From: GCA-2861595 sp035526335
GTDB taxonomy: Bacteria > Actinomycetota > Acidimicrobiia > Acidimicrobiales > GCA-2861595
DNA length: 64,000 bases
NCBI GenBank assembly: GCA_035526335.1
Contig: DATLCN010000007.1
Span: 42,074 to 106,073 of the forward strand
Direction: 5' to 3'
Part shown: positions 8,033 to 19,363 of the stretch, one piece after another
How the letters are laid out: each line of letters starts with the position of its first letter
Numbering within the stretch: position 1 is the first letter of the stretch
The notes under the pieces: generated by a model
Databases searched by the model: none
Told to the model about the DNA's origin: nothing
Seen by the model: only the letters and a program-made list of their open reading frames with translations
Position numbers and translations under genes: made by a program

Positions 8033-8656
8033 GTGGAAGCCGTCATCCGATACCTCCGCAGCAACCGATGGGCCCGAGCCGGCCTCTCCGGGCTGACGGT
8101 GGTCCTGCTGCTGTCGGCTGTGGGCCTGCTCGGCTATCCCTTCTACACGAACCTCTACCAGGGGCGTGTCCAGAGCCGGCTCGACCGTGAGATCGCCAGC
8201 CCTGAGCACAAGGAGCTCTACCGGAAGGCGCAGCTGAAGGAGGGCGACGCCCTCACCCGGATCAAGATCCCCAAGTTGGATGTCGACGTGGTGGTCGTCG
8301 AAGGCACGGGTGCCAGTGCCCTCAGGGCCGGTGCCGGTCACTACCCCGACACGGCGCTGCCATGTGAGGATGGCAACGTCGCGATCGCCGGCCACCGGAC
8401 CACCTACGGAAAGCCCTTCTCAAACCTGGACCGGCTGAAGATCGGCGACACGATCATTCTCGTGACGCCCATCGGTTCGTGCACCTACGAGGTGAGCAAG
8501 GCGCCTTTCATCGTCAAGCCCACGAATCGTTCCGTGGTCGCCAACACGCCAGGACAGCACCTCCTCACGCTCACCACCTGCCATCCCAAGGGTTCGGCCA
8601 AGGAACGTCTCGTGATCAGCGCCACCCTCACCAAGGGAGCCTCCACCCCGACATGA
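8033..8656 (+). CDS. Sortase (class E-like transpeptidase)
   Basis: A 207-residue membrane-anchored transpeptidase. A basic N-terminus and one membrane helix (residues 18-40) are followed by the sortase beta-barrel. The catalytic triad is visible: His121 (AGHRTTYG), Cys183 (TLTTCHPKG) and Arg192 (AKERLVI). The TLTTC motif and length match class E housekeeping sortases of actinobacteria. The GTG start is preceded by TAGGAG. It lies downstream of an LPRTG substrate gene and overlaps the next gene by four bases (ATGA). The classic class E signal is LAXTG, so whether this enzyme accepts LPRTG is inferred from position only. Confidence 0.93.
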   Translation: MEAVIRYLRSNRWARAGLSGLTVVLLLSAVGLLGYPFYTNLYQGRVQSRLDREIASPEHKELYRKAQLKEGDALTRIKIPKLDVDVVVVEGTGASALRAGAGHYPDTALPCEDGNVAIAGHRTTYGKPFSNLDRLKIGDTIILVTPIGSCTYEVSKAPFIVKPTNRSVVANTPGQHLLTLTTCHPKGSAKERLVISATLTKGASTPT

Positions 8657-9825
8657 CCGCCATCGTCCGCCCCCGCTCGATCGCCGCCTTCGCCGTGTTC
8701 ATCTTGGCGACTGCAGGCTTCCTGGCGCCCGCCGCCCACGCCGGCACCCCCACGGTCACCATCACCGCGCCTGGTCGAGACCAGATCCTGCGGGTCAGCT
8801 CATTTCCCGTCTCGGCGGAAGTGACCAACGTGGGCAAGATTCGCTTCGGACTCACGCCCGTGGCCGCTGGCGCGCAAGCGCCGTTGAGCCGCGAGACGAC
8901 TGCGACGAGTACCGCCCGGCAGGTTGTCTCGTTCAACGTCAGCGTCGAGTACAACGGCAAGTACCGCGCCGACGTGTCAGCTGACCACGAGGGTGGCACC
9001 CTCGACATCAACAGCCCCCCGACGGCCAGCGCCAGTCGTGAATTCTTCGTGGCGGCTCCGCCCGAACCGCCTCTCAATGTGCGGGCGGTGGTCGATCCCG
9101 ACTCCCGTGGCGTGACGGTGAGCTGGAACGCCAACACCGAGAAGGACCTTCTGTTCTACGTGGTGAAAAAGGCGAAGGGGGACGGCGCCTACTCACCGCT
9201 GGCGACAACCAATGGTCCCGGGGACACATCTGTCGCGGATCCCTCCACCGCCGAGTCCGGGGGCGAGTACCGCTATCAGGTGGTGGCCGTGCGGCGGGGC
9301 CAGGATGCCGACAGCGGCGTCACCTCGGACCCGTCACAGCCGGCCACGGCGACGGTTCCGGATCCGCCCGGCCCACCCACCACTGCCGGCCCCGACAGCA
9401 GCACGCCGAGCACCACGCCTGGTGGATCGACTTCGTCCAACACCACCGGCACCACGTTCCCCGCCAACAGCCCAGGCGCTCTGAAGAAGTCCGGAACCAT
9501 CGACCTGTCCGGTTTCTCGGCCATCCAGAGCCAGGCGAGGCGTTCAGCCGTCCGTTCGACCGAGCCTGACCCCGGCTTCACCGAAACCCTCCCCTTCGGC
9601 ACCACCGACACGACCCGCCTCCTCGGCGACGACGAGCAGGCATCCTCGGGTGCCGGCGACGACGAGGAGGTGAGGGAGTTGGGTGCGGAGGACGCCAACG
9701 ACAGCCGCCAGCAGTCGGCGGCGTTCCTCGCCGCGGGCCTTCTGGCCACCGTTCTGCTGATGCACCTGCTCTGGATCAAGGGAGAGGTGCAACGTGAGCC
9801 CCTGGAAGTGCTCGTGCCGGAGTAG
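8653..9825 (+). CDS. Secreted, membrane-tethered fibronectin type III-like protein
   Basis: A 390-residue protein that begins at an ATG overlapping the sortase stop. Residues 1-31 are a signal peptide (IAAFAVFILATAGFLAPAAHA). Two Ig-like beta domains follow. The second (residues about 137-230, starting PPEPPLNVRAVVD, with VTVSWNANTEKDLLFY and GGEYRYQVVAVRRG) is a typical Fn3 fold. A Pro/Ser/Thr-rich stalk leads to an acidic patch (DDEQASSGAGDDEEVRELG) and a C-terminal membrane helix near 352-372. There is no LPXTG. Translational coupling to the sortase suggests a shared role in building the cell surface, for instance as an accessory or presenting protein; this is inference. Confidence 0.8.
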   Translation: MTAIVRPRSIAAFAVFILATAGFLAPAAHAGTPTVTITAPGRDQILRVSSFPVSAEVTNVGKIRFGLTPVAAGAQAPLSRETTATSTARQVVSFNVSVEYNGKYRADVSADHEGGTLDINSPPTASASREFFVAAPPEPPLNVRAVVDPDSRGVTVSWNANTEKDLLFYVVKKAKGDGAYSPLATTNGPGDTSVADPSTAESGGEYRYQVVAVRRGQDADSGVTSDPSQPATATVPDPPGPPTTAGPDSSTPSTTPGGSTSSNTTGTTFPANSPGALKKSGTIDLSGFSAIQSQARRSAVRSTEPDPGFTETLPFGTTDTTRLLGDDEQASSGAGDDEEVRELGAEDANDSRQQSAAFLAAGLLATVLLMHLLWIKGEVQREPLEVLVPE

Positions 9826-9897
9826 CGCCAGAGCGGGTAGATTGGTCGGGGAAACGGCGCCAGCGGCGGCCCCACGAGCCAAAGGAGCGAACAAAAC

Positions 9898-10233
9898 ATG
9901 GATCTCGGTCTCGACGTCACCGATCACGGCGACACCACCGTCCTGGCCGTGAGGGGTGAGGTCGACGTGTACACCGCTCCGCGCCTGCGTGAGAAGCTCG
10001 TGGAGTTGGTGAGCCAGGGGAAGCACAACATAACCGTCGACCTCGAAGCGGTGGACTTCCTGGACTCCACCGGCCTCGGCGTTCTCGTGGGGGGTCTCAA
10101 GCGGCTCCGTAGCCACGACGGCGACCTGAGCCTCGTGTGCACCCAGCACCGGATCCTCAAGGTGTTCGAGATCACCGGTCTCACCAAGGTGTTCGCCATC
10201 CATGCATCGGTGGACGACGCCGTGGGTGCATAG
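9898..10233 (+). CDS. STAS-domain anti-sigma factor antagonist (RsbV/SpoIIAA-like)
   Basis: A 111-residue single STAS domain. The phosphorylatable Ser is at residue 57 in the signature DFLDSTGLGVLVGGLKR, preceded by RGEVDVYTAPRLRE. When unphosphorylated, such proteins bind and sequester an anti-sigma kinase, freeing the sigma factor. The ATG has an AAAGGAG ribosome binding site, and a TAGATT box lies in the upstream region. The next gene encodes an HATPase-type anti-sigma factor, so the two form a partner-switching pair. No phosphatase (RsbU/SpoIIE type) and no dedicated sigma factor is adjacent. Confidence 0.92.
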   Translation: MDLGLDVTDHGDTTVLAVRGEVDVYTAPRLREKLVELVSQGKHNITVDLEAVDFLDSTGLGVLVGGLKRLRSHDGDLSLVCTQHRILKVFEITGLTKVFAIHASVDDAVGA

Positions 10234-10241
10234 GCGCCAGA

Positions 10242-10751
10242 GTGGTCTCCCTTGCGAACGGCACACCGGCAGCCATCGAGTTGGAGATCCCGGCGCGCCC
10301 CGAGTACGTGGGGCTCGCCCGCCTGGTTGTGTCATCGCTGGCTTCCAGCCGGCGGACCCTCGCCGATGACCGCATCGACGACCTGAAGCTGGCGGTATCC
10401 GAAGCGTGCACCAACGCCATCGAGGCCCATGCCGACGTCGATGCGTCGGAGCGGGTGCTGTTGCGCTGGTCAGAGGCGGACGACCACCTGCAGGTTCAGG
10501 TCGAGGACCACGGTCCGGGGTTCGATCCCAGGTCTCTGCCGACTCATCCGCCGGTCACCGACCCCGAGCGGCTCAACTTCGAGCGGGGCCTGGGGATACC
10601 CCTCATCCGCTCTCTGGTCGACAAGGTCGAGTTCAACCCGGCCGAGCCCGGTACGTCGGTTCGGATCGTGATGTTCTGCGGGCCGTCCGAGGTCGATGTC
10701 GTTTCCGATGGCGACGGTGAAGTACCGCCTGGGTTCGGCACCCAGGACTGA
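10242..10751 (+). CDS. Anti-sigma factor serine kinase (RsbW/SpoIIAB-like HATPase)
   Basis: A 169-residue GHKL-fold ATPase. The N-box is AVSEACTNAIEAH, the G1 box DHGPGFDP, and the G2 region RGLGIPLIRSLVDKVEF. It should phosphorylate the conserved Ser of the upstream STAS protein and bind a sigma factor. The GTG at 10242, eight bases after the STAS gene, is chosen because it gives the family-typical N-terminus (IELEIPARPEYVGLARLVV). The C-terminal 25 residues are acidic and unmatched. The cognate sigma factor could be any of the three in this window or lie elsewhere. Confidence 0.88.
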   Translation: MVSLANGTPAAIELEIPARPEYVGLARLVVSSLASSRRTLADDRIDDLKLAVSEACTNAIEAHADVDASERVLLRWSEADDHLQVQVEDHGPGFDPRSLPTHPPVTDPERLNFERGLGIPLIRSLVDKVEFNPAEPGTSVRIVMFCGPSEVDVVSDGDGEVPPGFGTQD

Positions 10752-10768
10752 GGAGAAGGCGAGAAACG

Positions 10769-11134
10769 GTGGCCCTCAAGAGCCGGCTCAAGCGTCTCAC
10801 GACCCCAGCCGGTCAGCTCGACCGGGAGAGGCTCCGGGAGTTCTGCGCCGGCGTCGAATGCGCGGTGCCCATCGCCGAGGTGCGGCCACGCGAAGAGGTC
10901 ACGGTGGTGGGCGAGATCACCTCGATCCGCATCGTTCCCCGCCCCGACGGCTCCCCGTGGCTCGAGGCCAGTATCAGCGACGGCACCGGCTGCCTGGTCG
11001 CCATGTGGACCGGACGAACCCGCATCGCCGGCGTGAGCTCCGGCCGGCGGCTCATGGTGAGCGGCCGTGGCGCGGTTGGTGGGTCCGGGCGCAGGCTGGT
11101 CATCTACAACCCACGCTACGAGTTGTTGGCCTGA
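10769..11134 (+). CDS. OB-fold nucleic-acid-binding domain protein
   Basis: A 121-residue protein starting at GTG behind a GAGGAGAAGG ribosome binding site. Residues 35-120 form an OB-fold of the type found in single-stranded nucleic acid binders (EEVTVVGEITSIRIVPR, SISDGTGCLVAMWTG, RRLMVSGRG, LVIYNPRYELL). Small proteins of this kind sit next to TrkA and DUF3159 genes in many actinobacteria; the partner reaction is not known. It ends 34 bases before the convergent trkA-like gene. Confidence 0.8.
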   Translation: MALKSRLKRLTTPAGQLDRERLREFCAGVECAVPIAEVRPREEVTVVGEITSIRIVPRPDGSPWLEASISDGTGCLVAMWTGRTRIAGVSSGRRLMVSGRGAVGGSGRRLVIYNPRYELLA

Positions 11135-11167
11135 AGCCGGCCAGAGGCGCTCCGCTCGTGGCAGAGC

Positions 11168-11830
11168 TCAGGAACCCTGGCCTACCAGCACCGCCTTGAC
11201 GGGTTCCTCCGACTCGGGTGTCACAAGGGCGAGCACCTCGTCGGCAGCCTGGAGAACGGTGTCGCCGCGGGGAACGATCACGTGTCGCTCCCGGACCACG
11301 GCCACCACGGTGGCATCCCGGGGAAACTGGAGATCGGCGATGCAAAGGCCGGCGGCCGGTGAGTCGTCATCCAGGGTCACCTCCACCAGCTGGGCGTCCT
11401 GGAACTGGAGAAGGCGGACCAGCGATCCGACCGAGACGGCCTCTTCGACCAGTGCGGTGAGCAGGTGGGGCGTCGACACCGACACGTCCACCCCCCAGGC
11501 TTCGGTGAACAGCCACTGGTTCTTGGGATGGTTGACCCTCGCCACGACGCGGGGCACGGCGAACTCCTGCTTGGCCAGCAGGGAGACGACGAGGTTGTCC
11601 TCGTCGTCACCGGTTGCGGCCACGACCACGTCGGCCTCGGCCAGGCCCGCCTCGTGCAGGCTCGTCACCTCGCAGGCGTCACCCTCGTACCACTGCACGT
11701 CCACCGTTGGAGCCGTACGCGCCACCACGTCGGGGTCCTGCTCGATAAGCAGCACGTCGTGGCCTGCAGCCTTGAGATCCGCCGCGATGTAGGTGCCGAC
11801 GTTTCCTGCGCCGGCGATGGCCACTCTCAT
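11168..11830 (-). CDS. TrkA-type potassium channel/transporter regulator (RCK-N and RCK-C)
   Basis: A 220-residue cytoplasmic regulatory subunit. It has an N-terminal Rossmann domain with GAGNVGTYIAADL (residues 7-19) and an acidic residue after beta-2 (LIEQDPD) for NAD(H) or ATP binding. The C-terminal RCK-C domain begins near residue 135. It starts with an ATGA overlap on the preceding trkA-like gene, so the pair is co-translated. The arrangement matches CeoB/CeoC of mycobacteria. No membrane transporter subunit is adjacent here. Confidence 0.88.
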   Translation of the reverse strand: MRVAIAGAGNVGTYIAADLKAAGHDVLLIEQDPDVVARTAPTVDVQWYEGDACEVTSLHEAGLAEADVVVAATGDDEDNLVVSLLAKQEFAVPRVVARVNHPKNQWLFTEAWGVDVSVSTPHLLTALVEEAVSVGSLVRLLQFQDAQLVEVTLDDDSPAAGLCIADLQFPRDATVVAVVRERHVIVPRGDTVLQAADEVLALVTPESEEPVKAVLVGQGS

Positions 11831-12498
11831 TCGCTCTCTCCATCCTTGAGGCGGTCTTCGAGTTCGTCGAGGGCGGACTTGGTCGCCATCACGTGAAGCA
11901 CGTCACCGTCCTGGCCGACCCCTTCCGAGCCGATGAGCCTGGGGCTCCCCGCGCGGGTCAGGGCGACAACCCGGAACTTCCCCGGCTGCCCGAGCTTGGC
12001 CAGCTTTTTCCCGGCCCAGACGCCCGGCAGCACCCGCTCGAGCAGAAGGAGCTCGCCCGTCACGTCGTTCCACTCGCTGACCGACTCCTCGGGAAAGAGC
12101 CGCCGGGCGACCTGATCGGTGGTCCAGGCCACCTGGGCCACCGTCGGGATGCCGAGACGCTCGTAGATGGCGGCTCGGCGGGGATCCTGGATCCTGGCCA
12201 CGACGTTGCGGATCTGGTACTTCTCCCGGGCGATCCGGGCGGTGAGGATGTTGGAGTTGTCGCCACCGGTGGTCGCGGCCAGCGCGTGGGCCTCGTGAAC
12301 GCCCGCCTGCTCGAGGTGGTCCTGGTCGAAACCGAAGCCGAGCACCGCCCGTCCGCCCCACCTCTCAGGGAGGTAGCGCTGGAAGGCGCGCCGGTCCTTG
12401 TCGATGACCGCGACGGAGTGGCCGAGGCTGTCCATCTTGGCCGCCAGCTCCGAGCCCACCCGTCCGCAGCCGACGACGATCACGTGCATGGCGCCCAT
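11827..12498 (-). CDS. TrkA-type potassium uptake regulator, first of a pair
   Basis: A 223-residue paralogue of the downstream gene. GCGRVGSELAAKMDSLG marks the nucleotide-binding Rossmann fold near residues 9-25, VIDKDRRAFQRY gives the acidic ligand end, and an RCK-C domain starts near residue 140. The start is ATG 12498 or ATG 12489; the second gives MHVIVVGCG, the commoner family beginning. Neither has a good ribosome binding site. It heads a two-gene minus-strand operon facing away from hppA. Confidence 0.87.
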   Translation of the reverse strand: MGAMHVIVVGCGRVGSELAAKMDSLGHSVAVIDKDRRAFQRYLPERWGGRAVLGFGFDQDHLEQAGVHEAHALAATTGGDNSNILTARIAREKYQIRNVVARIQDPRRAAIYERLGIPTVAQVAWTTDQVARRLFPEESVSEWNDVTGELLLLERVLPGVWAGKKLAKLGQPGKFRVVALTRAGSPRLIGSEGVGQDGDVLHVMATKSALDELEDRLKDGESE

Positions 12499-12733
12499 CA
12501 AAATCGCACTTCGGGTGCGCGCACAACTCCGGGATAAGGCCGGCCGCCGCGCTGACCTCTCCGAAGCGCCTGATCCACGGGCTGGCACGGTCGTTCTTCG
12601 GCCACCTCACCTTTGTGGCCTTCGACGCAGGAGAAGTTCGAGGGCCCTTCGAGCAGGTAGCTTCGGCGCGGGGCCGGCCCAGTCGCCGGCCGATTGATCT
12701 GTAAGTGACACCAACAGGAAGAAGAGGGTTTGC

Positions 12734-15234
<2,501 letters not shown>

Positions 15235-15235
<1 letters not shown>

Positions 15236-15284
15236 CCCGCGTATCTCGCTAATGGGCGGACCCGCGTGTCTCGCTATCGGGCGG
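15235..15284. repeat. 25-bp imperfect tandem duplication at the 3' end of the DedA gene
   Basis: Two adjacent 25-base units, 15235-15259 and 15260-15284, differ at only a few positions. The second contains the last codons and TAG stop of the minus-strand DedA gene, and the first is a copy beyond the stop. It fills the gap between hppA and dedA. Confidence 0.8.
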
Positions 15285-15891
15285 ACCCGACCTCGGCGGC
15301 CTCTGCCCGGTCGTTCCTGCGGGCTTTGCGGACTTCCAGGAACACGGGGACTAACGAGAACACGATGATCACGCCGATCACCGGATAGAGGTACTCGTCG
15401 ATGTCGACGGCCTCCCCCAACGAGAACCCGAGCATCGTCACGCCCACGCCCCAGAGCAGCCCGCCGACGACGTTGAACCGGACGAAGGTGCGGTAGGGCA
15501 TGCTGCCGGCGCCGGCCACGATCGGGGCGAAGGTGCGCACGATCGGGATGAAGCGGGCCAGGAGGATGGTCTTGGGGCCGTACCTGTCGAAGTAGCTCTG
15601 GGCCTTCTCGATGTACTCGTGCTTGAAGAACCGGGAGTCCGGGCGACGGAACAGGGCGGGGCCGACCTTGTTGCCGAAGGCGTAGCCCACCTGGTCGCCG
15701 ATGACGGCGGCGAGGAACACGCCCACCAGGACGACGCCGAGGGTCAGGTCGCCACGGGCGCAGAACACGCCGGCGGTGAACAGCAGGGAGTCGCCGGGAA
15801 GGAAGAAGCCGACCAGCAGGCCGGACTCCGCGAACACGATCAGAATCAGCCCGAGGGTACCGAAGGTCTCGAGAAGATGCCGTGGGTCCAC
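15274..15891 (-). CDS. DedA/SNARE-associated family membrane protein
   Basis: A 205-residue polytopic membrane protein of the DedA (VTT-domain) family, linked to lipid-carrier recycling and proton-motive-force homeostasis. Signature segments are ESGLLVGFFLPGDSLLFTAG near residues 23-42, a conserved GDQVGYAFGNKVG, the FxRYGPKTILLARFIPIVRTFAP amphipathic re-entrant motif, and AGAGSMPYRTFVRFNVVGG. The GTG start at 15891 is preceded by TAGCGT eight bases upstream, fitting a leaderless transcript. It lies between hppA (convergent) and topA (divergent). Confidence 0.92.
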   Translation of the reverse strand: MDPRHLLETFGTLGLILIVFAESGLLVGFFLPGDSLLFTAGVFCARGDLTLGVVLVGVFLAAVIGDQVGYAFGNKVGPALFRRPDSRFFKHEYIEKAQSYFDRYGPKTILLARFIPIVRTFAPIVAGAGSMPYRTFVRFNVVGGLLWGVGVTMLGFSLGEAVDIDEYLYPVIGVIIVFSLVPVFLEVRKARRNDRAEAAEVGSAR

Positions 15892-15899
15892 CCGCCGGC

Positions 15900-15905
15900 A
15901 CGCTA
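15900..15905 (-). promoter_or_regulatory. -10 element, leaderless promoter of the DedA gene
   Basis: TAGCGT on the minus strand, 8 bases before the GTG start at 15891. Confidence 0.5.
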
Positions 15906-15962
15906 CCGTCGTCGGCCGCAGCTTGACAGCACCCGCCCCGTCTGCCCACCCTCGTAGGAGAC

Positions 15963-18635
15963 ATGCCCAAGCCCCTCGTCATCGTAGAGTCCCCCGCCAA
16001 GGCCAAGACCATTGCCGGCCTGCTCGGTCCCGGGTTCGTCGTGGAGTCCTCCGTCGGCCACGTCCGTGACCTCCCGGGCGACCCGTCGGAGATCCCCCTC
16101 GCCTACCGCGGCGAGCCCTGGGCCCGCCTCGGCATCGACGTCGACAACGACTTCAAGCCGCTCTACGTCGTCCCCCAGCGCAAGAAGGACGTGGTCAAGA
16201 AGCTCAAGGCCGCCCTCAAGGACGCCAGCGAGCTCTATCTCGCCACTGACGAGGACCGCGAGGGCGAGTCGATCGCCTGGCACCTGCTCGAGGTGCTGGC
16301 CCCCCGGGTGCCGGTCAAGCGCATGGTGTTCCACGAGATCACCCGGCCCGCCATCGAGCGGGCGGTGCAGGAGTGGCGGGAGCTCGACATGCCGCTGGTG
16401 GACGCCCAGGAGACCCGCCGGCTCCTCGACCGCCTCTACGGCTTCGAGGTGTCCCCGGTGCTGTGGCGCCGCATCCGGCCCCGCCTGTCGGCCGGTCGGG
16501 TCCAGAGCGTGGCCACCCGCATGATCGTCGAGCGGGAGCGGGAGCGGATGCGCTTCCGTACCGCCGGCTGGTGGGACCTGGAGGGAACCTTCGCCAAGGA
16601 GGCCTCGGCCTTCACCGCCGGCCTGGTCGGCATCGACGGCCGGCGCCTGGCCACGGGCAAGGACTTCACCGAGGACGGCCGGCTCAAGGAGATCTCCGGT
16701 TCCGGCGCCGGCGTGGTCCGCCTCGACGAGGCCGAGGCCGGCGCCCTGGCCGGCCGCCTGTCGGGCAGCGCCTTCGCCGTTCGTTCGGTGGAGGAGAAGC
16801 CCTACCGGCGCTCGCCCTACCCCCCGTTCATGACCTCCACCCTCCAGCAGGAGGCGGGCCGCAAGCTGCGCGTCGACTCCAAACGCACAATGCAGGTGGC
16901 CCAGCGCCTCTACGAGAACGGCTACATCACCTACATGCGTACCGACAGCACGAACCTGTCGGAGACGGCGCTCAGCGCGGCCCGCCGCCAGGCCACCCAG
17001 CTGTACGGGGCCGACTACGTGCCCGAGCAGCCCCGCCGCTACGCCCGCAAGGTGAAGAACGCCCAGGAGGCGCACGAGGCCATCCGCCCCGCCGGCGACG
17101 ATTTCCGCACCCCCGACCGCGTGTCCCGGGAGCTGTCGGGCGACGACCTGCGCCTCTACGAGCTGGTCTGGAAGCGGACGGTGGCCTCCCAGATGGCCGA
17201 CGCCGTGGGGCGCACCGTGCAGGTCCGGGTGGCGGGCACCTCCTCTGCCGGCGAGGACGCCGAGTTCGCCACCAGTGGCAAGGTCATCACCTTCCCCGGG
17301 TTCTTCCGGGCCTACGTGGAGGGCTCGGACGATCCCGAAGCCGAACTGGAGGACCGTGAGGTCCGCCTCCCTCTCCTCGCCGTGGGCGACCCCCTCGACC
17401 TGGCCGGCCTGGAGGCCAAGGGCCATACCACCCAGCCCCCGGCCCGCTACACCGACGCCTCCCTGGTGAAGGCGCTCGAGGACAAGGGCGTGGGCCGTCC
17501 GTCCACCTACGCCAGCATCATCTCCACCATCCAGGACCGTGGCTACGTCTGGAAGAAGGGCCCGGCCCTGGTGCCCACCTTCACCGCCTTCGCCGTGGTG
17601 AAGCTGCTGGAGTGCCACTTCGACCAGCTGGTGGACTACGGCTTCACCGCCCGCCTGGAGGACGACCTCGACGAGATCGCCGGCAAGCGCCAGGAGCGGG
17701 TTCCATGGCTGTCCCGGTTCTACTTCGGGAACGGCACGCCGGGCCTCAAGCCTCTGATCGCCGAGCGCCTCGACCAGATCGACCCCCGCGAGGTCAGTGC
17801 CACCCTCATAGGCGCGGACGGCGCGGGGCGGGAGATCTTCGTGCGGGTGGGCCGCTACGGCCCCTACCTCCAGCGGGGTGAGGCGGAGCGGGCGTCGATA
17901 TCAGAGGACCTCGCTCCCGACGAGCTGACCGTGGAGCGGGCCGAGGAGCTGCTGTCCGCACCGAGCGGCGACCGCACCGTGGGCACCGACCCCGAAACGG
18001 GTCTCACCGTGACGGTGAAGGCCGGCCGCTTCGGCCCCTATGTCCAGATGGGCGAGGTCGACCCTTCGCCGAAGTCGAAGAAGAAGCCGGCCACCGCGTC
18101 GCTGTTCAAGACCATGACGCCCGAGAGCGTTACCCTGGAGGACGCTTTGCGCCTGCTCACGCTGCCACGGGTGGTGGGGGTGGACCCGGCCACCAAGGAG
18201 GAGATCGTGGCCCTCAACGGCCGCTACGGGCCCTACCTCAAGAAGGGCACCGACAGCCGCTCCCTGGAGTCGGAGGAGCAGCTGCTCGCCATCTCTCTCG
18301 ACGAGGCCCTGGCCGTCTACGCCAAGCCCAAGGAGCGACGGGGCCGTGGCGCCGCCGCCGCGCCCTTGCGGGAGCTGGGCCCCGACCCGGTGTCCGGCGG
18401 CGCCATCGTCGTCAAGGAGGGCCGCTTCGGCCCCTACATCACCGATGGGGAGTTCAACGCCACCGTCCCCCGGGGCGACTCCGTCGAGGAGCTGACCTCA
18501 AAGCGGGCAGCCGAGCTGCTGGCCGACAAGCGGGCCAAGGGGCCGGCGCCCAAGAAGAAGGGGGCCAGGAAGCCGGCGGCGGCCAAGGCGAAGGCCAAGC
18601 CCAAGGCGGCCAAGAAGGCCACCACCGCCTCCTGA
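15963..18635 (+). CDS. topA: DNA topoisomerase I
   Basis: An 890-residue type IA topoisomerase that relaxes negative supercoils. The TOPRIM domain starts the protein (PLVIVESPAKAKTI, and later LATDEDREGESIAWH with the metal-binding DxDxE residues). The catalytic Tyr324 lies in YITYMRTDST. The C-terminus has four copies of the topoisomerase C-terminal repeat, recognisable by GRYGPYL/GRFGPYV cores (about residues 630, 690, 755 and 825), and a Lys/Ala-rich tail (KAKAKPKAAKKA) in place of zinc fingers, as usual in actinobacteria. The ATG follows a TAGGAG ribosome binding site. Confidence 0.97.
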   Translation: MPKPLVIVESPAKAKTIAGLLGPGFVVESSVGHVRDLPGDPSEIPLAYRGEPWARLGIDVDNDFKPLYVVPQRKKDVVKKLKAALKDASELYLATDEDREGESIAWHLLEVLAPRVPVKRMVFHEITRPAIERAVQEWRELDMPLVDAQETRRLLDRLYGFEVSPVLWRRIRPRLSAGRVQSVATRMIVERERERMRFRTAGWWDLEGTFAKEASAFTAGLVGIDGRRLATGKDFTEDGRLKEISGSGAGVVRLDEAEAGALAGRLSGSAFAVRSVEEKPYRRSPYPPFMTSTLQQEAGRKLRVDSKRTMQVAQRLYENGYITYMRTDSTNLSETALSAARRQATQLYGADYVPEQPRRYARKVKNAQEAHEAIRPAGDDFRTPDRVSRELSGDDLRLYELVWKRTVASQMADAVGRTVQVRVAGTSSAGEDAEFATSGKVITFPGFFRAYVEGSDDPEAELEDREVRLPLLAVGDPLDLAGLEAKGHTTQPPARYTDASLVKALEDKGVGRPSTYASIISTIQDRGYVWKKGPALVPTFTAFAVVKLLECHFDQLVDYGFTARLEDDLDEIAGKRQERVPWLSRFYFGNGTPGLKPLIAERLDQIDPREVSATLIGADGAGREIFVRVGRYGPYLQRGEAERASISEDLAPDELTVERAEELLSAPSGDRTVGTDPETGLTVTVKAGRFGPYVQMGEVDPSPKSKKKPATASLFKTMTPESVTLEDALRLLTLPRVVGVDPATKEEIVALNGRYGPYLKKGTDSRSLESEEQLLAISLDEALAVYAKPKERRGRGAAAAPLRELGPDPVSGGAIVVKEGRFGPYITDGEFNATVPRGDSVEELTSKRAAELLADKRAKGPAPKKKGARKPAAAKAKAKPKAAKKATTAS

Positions 18636-18697
18636 GCGGCTTTCGGGCGCCGGGGCGAGCTAACGCGGCGCTATCATCGAAGGCGAGGGGTGTTGCC

Positions 18698-19297
18698 GTG
18701 GCCGATCTCGTTTCGCTCCATCTTCGAGCTGTCGAGGGCTTCGGCTCCCTGCTTCTGGCCGTCGCCGAGGAGGACTGGTCCCGGCCGACGCCCTGCGCAG
18801 ACTGGGATGTGCGGGGCCTGGTCAACCACTTGCTGTCGGAGAACCTCTGGACCCCGCCGTTGCTGGCGGGGATGACGATCGAACAGGTCGGCGACCGGCT
18901 CGAAGGCGATCAGCTCGGCCAGGATCCCAAGCACGTGTGGCAGCAGGCGGCGGCGGACAGCCTGGTGGCTGTCGCCCAGCCGGACGTTCTGGCCGCCACC
19001 GTCCACGTCTCGTTCGGCGACATCTCGGCCGAGGAGTACGTCACCCAGCTGACGGTGGACCACACCATCCACGCTTGGGACCTGGCCCGGGCGATCGGCG
19101 GCGATGAGCACCTCGACCCCGAGCTGGTCGAGCTGGCCCTCGACTATCTGTCGATCCATGCCGAGGAATGGCAGGGGGCCGGCGTGTTCGCTCCGCCGGT
19201 GGCGGCGGCGGAGTCGCCGGGTCGCCAGGGTGAACTGCTGGCGCTGTCCGGACGGCAGCACTCGTGGTCGCCACCGGGCGCGGGCGCACAGGGCTGA
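18698..19297 (+). CDS. Maleylpyruvate isomerase/DinB-like metal-binding protein (TIGR03086 type)
   Basis: A 199-residue four-helix-bundle protein of the mycothiol-dependent DinB superfamily. Typical features are the N-terminal PTPCADWDVRGLVNHLL (His in the first metal-binding helix) and VDHTIHAWDLARAIG, which supplies two further His ligands. Members bind a divalent metal and some use mycothiol; the substrate here is unknown. The GTG start has GGCGAGGGG upstream. It stands alone between topA and the MFS gene. Confidence 0.8.
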   Translation: MADLVSLHLRAVEGFGSLLLAVAEEDWSRPTPCADWDVRGLVNHLLSENLWTPPLLAGMTIEQVGDRLEGDQLGQDPKHVWQQAAADSLVAVAQPDVLAATVHVSFGDISAEEYVTQLTVDHTIHAWDLARAIGGDEHLDPELVELALDYLSIHAEEWQGAGVFAPPVAAAESPGRQGELLALSGRQHSWSPPGAGAQG

Positions 19298-19350
19298 CGC
19301 CACCGCCTTCGCGGCGTGGGGCCACGCCGTAAACCGGGTTCCTCGGGCCC

Positions 19351-19356
19351 TAGCCT
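19351..19356 (+). promoter_or_regulatory. -10 element, leaderless promoter of the MFS gene
   Basis: TAGCCT, 7 bases before GTG 19364. No ribosome binding site fits in the gap. Confidence 0.55.
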
Positions 19357-19363
19357 CGGATCC

